In this document: positions 17,263 through 24,213 of the stretch, piece after piece
Layout: each line of letters begins with the position of its first letter
How positions within the stretch are numbered: position 1 is the stretch's first letter
Assembly (NCBI RefSeq): GCF_007752135.1
Contig: NZ_CP036298.1
Coordinates: forward strand, 1,674,001 to 1,738,000
Length of the DNA stretch: 64,000 nucleotides
Direction of reading: 5' to 3'
Source of the DNA: Aureliella helgolandensis
GTDB lineage: Bacteria > Planctomycetota > Planctomycetia > Pirellulales > Pirellulaceae
Translations under genes and position numbers: made by a program
The notes under the pieces: model-generated
What the model saw: the letters and a program-made list of their open reading frames with translations, nothing else
Told to the model about the DNA's origin: nothing
The model's database searches: none

Positions 17263-19416
17263 CTATCGCAGCAGTGGCCGGCAGCAACGCACAAATAAAA
17301 ACTCATTGTCCCAACTTGGCACAATCTGAATCGCCCCGATTCCCTGGGCATCTGCCGGAGTCAGTTCCCGCAGTTGCAATTGCCACTGATCTGGTGTCCT
17401 ACCAGCCGATGGAATTACGTAGAGTTGCGTCTGTTCTCGATAGGCCGCTGGCGACGTAATCCACAAACTCTGCTCATCGAGACAGGCGACGGCCACCGGA
17501 AATTGCTCTTGGATGTTGGCCAAGATGCGCGGAAGAGTTCTTCCATGGGTTACGACGGAGACACTCGCTTGAGGACCTACACCTACGCTGCCAACATTAG
17601 CCCAATCAATCCAGCATGCAATCTCGAGCTCCGCGCACACGCGCGTCAACACCTGTCCCACCGGCCTAGTCTGCGGGGTAACCACCGTGCTCGTTGCTGA
17701 CAGCTTGGGAAGTGATGCGGGATTGACGAAATGGGTGACGATTTGATCGCGATGGTTGAATTCAGGCACCGCCGTAGGCAAGCCTCGGACCGAGCGCCAG
17801 GTTTCCAACCACTGCACGACGGCAAACCACTGCTCGAGGGATACCTGCTGGGAATCGAAGGAGAGCTCGTTGTTTTGGATCGACCACGCCTCCCCTGCAA
17901 CAGGGAAGAGGACGCCAAGCGTTTCGATCAACCAAGGGTGTTGCGACTCGGCGACTAAATCACCAATTGGCAGCTTCGGTGGAAGCAACTCGGCCATCGC
18001 TTCTGGCGGAGCCTGCAGCTCCAAATAGCGATTCTCTCGCGAGTGCGGAACGGTACCAATTCGCTGAGCCAGCGTTTCAGCCACCTGACGAATCGTGGCC
18101 TGTTTTTGCGGTGGTACCGTCACCGACTGATTGCGGTCGATATTGCTCGCCGCCAGTGAAGCGAGATCGATCACCGTAGGAACACCACTGATCTGCGTCC
18201 AGAGGTTGACGATTTGCCAGAGTTGAGGCTTTTTCGTTGCCCGCGGATCTCCCAAAATCACTCCCGGCAAGAGCGTTTGGGAGTGAGCCTGATAGTCAAT
18301 CGGTGGAATCGGTTCATAGGTGAGTTCAGGCTTGAGTCCTAAATCCTCGGCAGTGACCGGCGGAGCGGAGGGTACCACGCCCTCATCGGGCAAAGTCGGT
18401 TGGATGGAGAAATCGAGAAACGGCGCAAAATCCCTCAACTGCTTTGGCAGCGATTCGGTGCTGCTAGCGTCGTTTTCCGAGTTCGCACCGTCGGTAGCTT
18501 CAGCAGGAAGTGCGTTGGCTGGCATGTCGCTATCCGGCGTGTCACTGCTAGGCAACTCGGTTGTCTGCGCAGGGGGCACGTCCGTCGAGGCTTCCGCCGA
18601 CTGCTCGGGAGGGACGCCCACTACTGCTCCATCGCTCTCGGCAGCGCTAACTTGGTCCCCCCTACCAGGAGCTTCCGGAACGTCACTCTCATCGACGGAG
18701 TCGGCTGAATCTGGCGGGGTTGAGTCTGCTGAGGGCGAGTCGACGTCGAGACCGGATGGCGCCGTCGGATTTCCCCCATCGACCGGCGCTGACAAATCCG
18801 CTGCCGGAGGCTTGCTTCCACCAGCAACAGCATCCCCTCCGCTCGGCTTGGTGTACCAATTCAAAAACGCGAAGAATCCGATAGCCGCTAGAAGGATTCC
18901 CCCTACTCCAAGAAATCCGATCATCAAATAGAGCCGGCTCTTAGCAGATTGCGGGCTAGTCCACTCCTCAGTCGGCACCAGCGCCTCCTTCGACTCCCAT
19001 GCCGAATCTCGCCCTGCCTCGCCGTGCACCGGAGGTGCATCGCTTCCGGCTCCTGATCGTAGAGAACCTGTCGCGTCCTTCGTCAAGTCCGACGGCCCCG
19101 CCGGCAACTCGGCATCCTCCAGAGCCGCCAAGCGATACTCGTCGTCTACGCCGCGAGTCATCTCCCCAGAATCAACCACGCGATCAGGCAACGTCTCCTT
19201 GGTCATCGCCATCGAATCGACCTGGTGACCAGGCTGGTCCGATTGGTCAATCGCATCGGGCGCAACGATCATCAACATGGACTGACACTTGGGGCAGTTC
19301 ACCACTTGTCCGACCATACTCGCACTGCGAACCCGAATTCGGCTTTGGCAAGTCGTGCATTGAATAGTAAACGGTTCCACAGACAGTGGTTCCCAAGAGA
19401 GGGGGTAGTTTCTCAA
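17263..19416 (-). CDS. zinc-ribbon membrane protein with long disordered segment
   Basis: 717 residues from a TTG; a GTG at 19380 is an alternative start. Near the N-terminus FTIQCTTCQSRIRVRS...VNCPKCQSMLMIVAP is a CxxC...CxxC zinc ribbon of the MJ0042 type. One membrane helix follows (about 160-190: LYLMIGFLGVGGILLAAIGFFAFLNW), then ~150 residues rich in Ser/Pro/Asp/Ala (disordered), then a folded ~370-residue C-terminal region with no family I recognise. The architecture, cytoplasmic zinc ribbon, helix and outer globular part, is common in planctomycetes but functionally unassigned. Confidence 0.72.
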   Translation of the reverse strand: MRNYPLSWEPLSVEPFTIQCTTCQSRIRVRSASMVGQVVNCPKCQSMLMIVAPDAIDQSDQPGHQVDSMAMTKETLPDRVVDSGEMTRGVDDEYRLAALEDAELPAGPSDLTKDATGSLRSGAGSDAPPVHGEAGRDSAWESKEALVPTEEWTSPQSAKSRLYLMIGFLGVGGILLAAIGFFAFLNWYTKPSGGDAVAGGSKPPAADLSAPVDGGNPTAPSGLDVDSPSADSTPPDSADSVDESDVPEAPGRGDQVSAAESDGAVVGVPPEQSAEASTDVPPAQTTELPSSDTPDSDMPANALPAEATDGANSENDASSTESLPKQLRDFAPFLDFSIQPTLPDEGVVPSAPPVTAEDLGLKPELTYEPIPPIDYQAHSQTLLPGVILGDPRATKKPQLWQIVNLWTQISGVPTVIDLASLAASNIDRNQSVTVPPQKQATIRQVAETLAQRIGTVPHSRENRYLELQAPPEAMAELLPPKLPIGDLVAESQHPWLIETLGVLFPVAGEAWSIQNNELSFDSQQVSLEQWFAVVQWLETWRSVRGLPTAVPEFNHRDQIVTHFVNPASLPKLSATSTVVTPQTRPVGQVLTRVCAELEIACWIDWANVGSVGVGPQASVSVVTHGRTLPRILANIQEQFPVAVACLDEQSLWITSPAAYREQTQLYVIPSAGRTPDQWQLQLRELTPADAQGIGAIQIVPSWDNEFLFVRCCRPLLR

Positions 19417-19743
19417 GCTGCCTTCGCAGCTTCCGTAGACCTAAAGCTTAACCGGCTCTGGTCAATTCTACTCTAATCTAAGACCACATCGCTGGACCAC
19501 CGCCCGCCCTGCTGCTGGCCTGAACCGATTGCAACGATCGCATGGATTTTGATGCAGTCCCCCCAGGCCCCAACGCGAGCTTCCGGAAAGGCCCGCAACG
19601 GGTCCCCAGAGCGACGTGTCCCGTGCCAATATTTTCCCCGGCTTGCCGCTTTCCCAGTGTATCGCCAAAATACAGCCATTCGTTCTGCTCAACGACGAAC
19701 CACCTACTACTGAACGCTGTTTTAGAGAGAAGTTTTAAACAAG

Positions 19744-20307
19744 ATGCTTGCTAAAGAAATGAAATCGGGTGTGGTGGTCGTCGAAAAGGACGTACCAATT
19801 ATCATCGAATCGGTAACCGTCCAATCTCCGAGCGCGCGTGGCGCAGCGACGCTGTACAAGTTCCGAGCAAGGAATCTCATTACCAAGCAAAAGGTCGACC
19901 TAACCCTCAAGGGCACCGACAACTTGCCGGAAGCAGACTTCCGCAAACGCGTGGTCAAACTGATGTACAAGGATCAGGAAGCGTTGCACCTGATGGATGA
20001 TGAAGACTACAACCAGTACTCGATCAGCTTGGAGGATGCCGCTGAGCAGGTGCCTTACATGACCGAGTCGCTCGAGGGAACCTACGCCCTGATTTACCAG
20101 GACGAATGCGTCGGCCTGCAACTCCCCACGACGGTCGAGCTGACGATTGCTCAATGCGACCCAGCCATTCGCGGCAACTCCGCCACCGCCCGCACGAAAT
20201 CAGCCTTGCTGGAAACGGGGCTGTCGGTCCACGTGCCCGAATACATCAAGGAGGGCGAGAAGATCAAAGTCGACACGCGCACTGGGGACTTTATTTCCCG
20301 CGCCTAA
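19744..20307 (+). CDS. yeiP: elongation factor P-like protein EfpL (YeiP)
   Basis: 187 residues in three beta-barrel domains (KOW-like, OB, C-terminal OB) as in EF-P. The segment VTVQSPSARGAATLYKFRARN and the C-terminal end LSVHVPEYIKEGEKIKVDTR...FISRA match the YeiP branch (recently named EfpL) rather than classical EF-P. The tip of the first loop has Arg32 where EF-P has a modified Lys, so no EpmA-type lysylation is needed. It should relieve ribosome stalling on proline-rich stretches. It stands alone with AGAGAGAAG upstream of ATG 19744. The branch assignment rests on motif recall, not an alignment. Confidence 0.9.
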   Translation: MLAKEMKSGVVVVEKDVPIIIESVTVQSPSARGAATLYKFRARNLITKQKVDLTLKGTDNLPEADFRKRVVKLMYKDQEALHLMDDEDYNQYSISLEDAAEQVPYMTESLEGTYALIYQDECVGLQLPTTVELTIAQCDPAIRGNSATARTKSALLETGLSVHVPEYIKEGEKIKVDTRTGDFISRA

Positions 20308-20424
20308 TCCCCTGTGTCATAGGCGGCCTGTTGATCTTGCAACCACCGCCTAACGGCTTGTCGATCTAATCGCGATTTTAGTTTTACTGAGTAGGCAATT
20401 TCGCGAATTGGCCTGTAGCGACAA

Positions 20425-20460
20425 TCACTTGTCCTTGCTCACGCTGCGGATTGCGATTTC
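20425..20460 (+). repeat. 36-bp direct repeat, copy 1
   Basis: Reads CACTTGTCCTTGCTCACGCT near its start, followed by GCGGATTGCGATTTC. It recurs at 20725-20760 with about two differences. The surroundings are non-coding. Confidence 0.7.
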
Positions 20461-20724
20461 GACAAACCGGTAAGCAAGCAACGCCGGATCAGTTGCGGAA
20501 CAGAGCGCTCGGGGGGCTGCTGCATTCTCAACCAAACGGACGAAGCTCTTCAGTCAACCAGCCGTCAGCGATTGGTTGCTTGAAGAGCGATTCTATTTTA
20601 TCGCGCAGGCAGTGTGCCTGATTGCCCTACTTCGGCCACGACCTGCACTTGCTCACCCGACGGTGGATTTGAGCGCGTTTTTGAGTTTACCGTGCCGGTA
20701 GCGTCCCAATCCCCATGCCGCGCT

Positions 20725-20760
20725 ATCACTTGTCCTTGCTCACGCTGCGGGTTGCGATTC
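20725..20760 (+). repeat. 36-bp direct repeat, copy 2
   Basis: Same core CACTTGTCCTTGCTCACGCT followed by GCGGGTTGCGATTC, 300 bp from copy 1. A more decayed relative (CACTTGCTCACCCGACGG) lies near 20645. This may be a dispersed intergenic repeat of this genome. Confidence 0.7.
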
Positions 20761-20834
20761 CAACACGTCGTCACGCGACTGGTTCGGTCTCACCGAACTG
20801 TCGGAATTCGCATGCTTCGCGAGTTGTTCACCGT

Positions 20835-21188
20835 CTAGCGTTCGCTCCACACGGCCAGTTCATTTCCATGGGGATCGGCAAACTGAAATCGGCGTCCTCC
20901 TGGAAATGCAAAAATTTCCTGGACGATCTTCGCACCGGCGGAGACCACTCGGCGATACGTCGCTTCTAAGTCAGCCGCGTAGAACACGACGAGCACCGCT
21001 CCGGCAGCCGGCGATGACTGGAGTGGCGAGCGATAGAAGCCACCGTCCATCTTCCCGTCGGTGAACGCCAGATAGTCAGAGCCGTAAGGGGTAAACTTCC
21101 ACTCAAATGCCTGCTCGTAGAAAGCCTGCACTGCAACAAAGTCTTCCGCTGGAAATTCGAGGTAGTCTATTTTCAGATTTGTGGGCAT
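20835..21188 (-). CDS. VOC-superfamily (glyoxalase/bleomycin-resistance-like) protein
   Basis: 117 residues from ATG 21188 (MPTNLKIDYLEFPAEDFVAV); an upstream in-frame Met at 21257 is not supported. The beta-alpha-beta-beta-beta modules of the VOC fold are visible: KIDYLEFPAEDFVAVQAFYEQAFEWKF and AVLVVFYAADLEATYRRVVSAGAKIVQEIFAFPGGRRFQFADPHGNELAVW. The ending 'FADPHGNELAVW' with its Glu is the usual metal ligand site, while the N-terminal module has Asp instead of the usual His. Likely a small cytosolic protein; substrate unknown. Confidence 0.87.
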   Translation of the reverse strand: MPTNLKIDYLEFPAEDFVAVQAFYEQAFEWKFTPYGSDYLAFTDGKMDGGFYRSPLQSSPAAGAVLVVFYAADLEATYRRVVSAGAKIVQEIFAFPGGRRFQFADPHGNELAVWSER

Positions 21189-21642
21189 GCAAGGATTCCC
21201 TAGAAGTTGTGGATGTTTCCTGCAATTTAACGCGTCCTGTAGCGGCGGCAAGACCACACGTTTCCCAGGAGCTGACGGTAAATCCTCGACGTCCTTTTAC
21301 CTGTCAGCCCTTTTTACCCGCCAGCCAATGATCTGAGACATTGGAAGATCTTTTGGATCGGGAGAGCAGCGATCCCCAAGCCTCGACAGCAGCCTAAACG
21401 TTGCAAGCTTGAGCAGAAACATCCTCATTTGGCATCAACGCACGCGTAGAAGAGCAACCGACGATGATTTCGTGGTGCAGCCAGATGACACTTGCCCGAT
21501 GGTCCATGGTGGCAGTCTCCGCGTGCACAGGCTCCGCCTGCAGAGCTGCCGCGTGCTCGCACTGCAAACGAAAATAGCCTAGAAGAATGAACTTCTAGGC
21601 TATTTCGATACTTAGATTCTTACAGCTTTGGACGTCTGATGC
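21189..21642. other. intergenic region with a terminator
   Basis: Separates the VOC gene from the Cys-rich protein gene, both on the minus strand. The part nearest 21642 holds the terminator of the Cys-rich gene; the part nearest 21188 should hold the VOC promoter. No ORF is convincing. Confidence 0.45.
21572..21605 (-). terminator. intrinsic terminator of the Cys-rich protein gene
   Basis: Perfect 14-bp stem AAATAGCCTAGAAG / CTTCTAGGCTATTT with a 6-nt loop, about 37 bp past the stop codon at 21643, with T residues following on the minus strand. It may work in both directions. Confidence 0.8.
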
Positions 21643-22332
21643 TTAAGCAGCAGGGTCAGCTGTAGGAGCAGCTGGTGCTGCAGGAGCAGCAGGTGCTGGA
21701 GGAGCAGCAGCAGGAGCTGCGCTCTCGATGATGACACCGCTGTCAAGCGTTGTGCTACAGCTTGGGCAACCTGGAACGTAACCACCACTGATTACCGAAC
21801 CACCACAGCTGCTGCATCCGCTAACAGGAGCGGCGCAACCGCCACAGCTAGGAGCAGCTTCGCAGCAGTTGCTACGGCGACCCAACAGGCGGCGACGTGG
21901 TTGACCACAAGGATCAGCTTCGCAGCAAGTAGGGGCAGCTTCGCAGCAGGAAGGAGCAGGAGCAGGACAGCAAGCTACAGGAGCAGGTGCACAGCAGCTA
22001 GGTGCTGGCTCGCAGCATGCAACTGGTGCTGGCTCGCAGCATGCAACTGGAGCTGGCTCGCAGCAAGGAGCAGGCTCACCGCAGCACTTCGAAGCGCGAC
22101 GTGAAGCAAGCTTGGCTAGCAAACCACCGCTGCAACGCTCACGCGTTGGACGGCAGGTGTCGCGACGGACTTCTGGTCCACAGCAACGATTCGAACCCAA
22201 ACCAGAAAACAAACCACCGCAGCTGCTACGGCCACTGCAGCTACCAAAACCAGCATAAGCTTCGGTGGACGATACGCTCGCGGTCAAAAGCATGGCCAAG
22301 CCAGCGATGCCCGCAACTAAAACTCGATTCAT
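21643..22332 (-). CDS. secreted Cys/Pro/Ala-rich repeat protein, unknown function
   Basis: 229 residues from ATG 22332, chosen because GGAGG lies 6 nt upstream (GGAGGTATCCG-ATG) and a signal peptide follows (MNRVLVAGIAGLAMLLTASVSSTEAYA). The mature part is remarkably Cys-rich, with many CC pairs in a repeated CCEPAPVA pattern between residues ~80 and 150, a basic spacer (GQPRRRLLGRRSN), CGGC and SCGG motifs and an Ala/Pro tail. No family is recognised. A disulfide-rich cell-wall or surface protein is plausible, because planctomycete envelopes are rich in Cys-crosslinked protein, but this is inference. A strong terminator follows. Confidence 0.72.
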   Translation of the reverse strand: MNRVLVAGIAGLAMLLTASVSSTEAYAGFGSCSGRSSCGGLFSGLGSNRCCGPEVRRDTCRPTRERCSGGLLAKLASRRASKCCGEPAPCCEPAPVACCEPAPVACCEPAPSCCAPAPVACCPAPAPSCCEAAPTCCEADPCGQPRRRLLGRRSNCCEAAPSCGGCAAPVSGCSSCGGSVISGGYVPGCPSCSTTLDSGVIIESAAPAAAPPAPAAPAAPAAPTADPAA

Positions 22333-23015
22333 CGGATACCTCCAATAGGTTACCAACACGCGTTGAATGGCCCAACCGTTGGACCAAAGTGGCGGGACAT
22401 CCGCCTCCAATTGCACGTAATAGGTTGAATTTCTTACTTACACTACCTAAACGACTTGTCAGCTACGCCGAAGATTAACGGTCAAGCGGTTTAGGCAATC
22501 TAAGAAGACTGGCAGATAGATTATCGCTGGCGTGCAGAGTGTCAACAGGCCCAGCTTCGGAAACCCGCGGATACTTGCCGGAACCCCCTTTTTATGTGAA
22601 CTTTCTCACACTTCTACGACCGTAGCTTCCCCAATCCTACGCAGGCCGGACCGGCCAGGCAAAATCAACGTAAATCCAATGCTAGCAAATGCTTGGAGTC
22701 GGCTTGGTGGAATCCCGGCAGCCCCCTAATCATGCGGTCTAGGGAGGGTCGCCCACCCTTCCTTCCAGACGCACCTCACAGTCGGAAAAATCACCACGAA
22801 ACTACGCTTTTTATCAAGTCAGCTTGATCGGCAAGATTTTCCTAGTCTGAATTGCTAGCAATAGCCGAATTAAAGTGTGTAAGCATGCTGGCCGCAGCTC
22901 GACGCAACGCCAAAGTTGGTCGGAACGTGGGCGGCACCGCATGCTTCACTAGCATGGAAGTTTCTCGCGGCTCGGATTGTCGGGTTTCCGCGACTACTAC
23001 AACTTGGAGGTTGTG
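22333..23015. other. intergenic region between divergent genes
   Basis: 683 bp between the Cys-rich gene (minus) and the SDR gene (plus), with the promoters of both. Short frames crossing it lack domains. GGAGG at 23006-23010 is the SDR ribosome binding site. Confidence 0.45.
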
Positions 23016-23801
23016 ATGGCAAAGCGCAGCTTTGCGGGAAAACGGGTCATTCTGACCGGTGCCAGCAGCGGAATTGGTTGGTACCTCGCCTCGGATTTGG
23101 TGCGAGCGGGCGCGTACGTAGTTATCGCAGGGCGGCGTTCGGAACGTCTGCAGCAACTCCGACTGTCGTTCGGCAACCCACAGAAACGCTTGATAGCCGT
23201 GACAGGTGATATTACCGACGCCGAACATCGCCAGACCCTTGTGACGACCGCTGTGGAGCAATTAGGAGGCATTGACCTAGTGATTAACAATGCCGGCATG
23301 GGCGCTATCGGCAATTTTGCCGATGCATCTGCGGAACGCTTGCGGCGGATCATGGAGGTTGACTTTTTTGGTGCAACCGAGCTTACGCGATTGGCGTTGC
23401 CTCATTTGAAACGCGGCAACCAACCGGCGATCGGCATTGTCAGCTCGGTGCTAGCCCACCGGGCTGTACCGGGGAAAAGCGAATACTGCGCTGCCAAATT
23501 CGCTTTACGGGGTTGGGCAGAGTCCTTGAGAGTTGAATTGAAACCGGCGGGGATAGACGTTTGCAACGTTGCTCCGAGCACGACGCGGAGCGAATTTTTC
23601 GACTCCTTGTTGGAAACGGCCCGGGGAACCCAAAGTCGCTCTGCCGGATCGCAGTCTCCAGAGTATGTGGCTAGAAACATCCTCAAGGCGCTGCGGCAGC
23701 GCAAACGCGACCTCATCCTTTCCCCAGGCGGCAAATCGCTCGTTTGGCTTGGAAAATTCGCGCCGCGCTTTACCGACCAATTGCTGCTGAAGTACGCCTG
23801 A
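23016..23801 (+). CDS. short-chain dehydrogenase/reductase (SDR)
   Basis: 261 residues from ATG 23016, fixed by GGAGG 5 nt upstream; the open frame begins earlier at 22977 without support. Classical SDR motifs: VILTGASSGIGWYLA (NAD(P) binding), DLVINNAGMG, and the catalytic Ser-Tyr-Lys in IVSSVLAHRAVPGKSEYCAAKFALRGWAESL. The start AGRRSERLQQL after the second beta strand (Arg pair) suggests NADP preference. It resembles the DltE-like or fatty-acid/sugar reductase SDRs; the substrate is not evident. No operon partner on the plus strand. Confidence 0.92.
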   Translation: MAKRSFAGKRVILTGASSGIGWYLASDLVRAGAYVVIAGRRSERLQQLRLSFGNPQKRLIAVTGDITDAEHRQTLVTTAVEQLGGIDLVINNAGMGAIGNFADASAERLRRIMEVDFFGATELTRLALPHLKRGNQPAIGIVSSVLAHRAVPGKSEYCAAKFALRGWAESLRVELKPAGIDVCNVAPSTTRSEFFDSLLETARGTQSRSAGSQSPEYVARNILKALRQRKRDLILSPGGKSLVWLGKFAPRFTDQLLLKYA

Positions 23802-24213
23802 GCTGGCCTGGGCGCACAAGACCGGAGAAGCCCCCATCGCGACACAACTTGGGGACTTTATCTCCCCGTACCGAATCTTCTTGCCAGAAAACGGATGACT
23901 AAGGGTAACGTCTTGCAGGATAAAACCCAGCTTCCTTCATCTTTTTACACTATCGGAATCGATGGGTCGCAGGTAACCTAGCACGCATCGCCAGCGGTTT
24001 TCCGCGCCCCACAGCCCAACAGAGGCTTGAGTAGGGGCCCTCGACACGCGACCTGATGGGTCAGCGGTCCGAAGAATAAGACCAAGGCGTAAGACCTTGG
24101 GACAATATCTTCCTTTCTCTCTATGCAGCGGATCCTTTGGGAAGCCGGTCCTTCGTATCGTTTCGTGTAATTGCTGCGGCGTTCCCTATCAAGAAAAGCA
24201 CACCGTTCACCCC
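23802..24213. other. intergenic region before the DEAD-box helicase
   Basis: 412 bp that should hold the helicase promoter and a long 5' leader, a position where cold-shock-type RNA helicase genes often have regulatory leaders. I could not pick out a defined structure. AAGAAAAG upstream of ATG 24214 is a weak ribosome binding site. Confidence 0.45.

Larger units (their letters stand above)
20308..20834. other. intergenic region with direct repeats
   Basis: Between convergent efpL (plus) and the VOC gene (minus). A weak hairpin (TAGGCGG 20320-20326 with CCGCCTA 20346-20352) follows efpL but lacks a T-run. The stretch carries two copies of a 36-bp repeat, listed separately, and no convincing gene. 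Confidence 0.5.
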
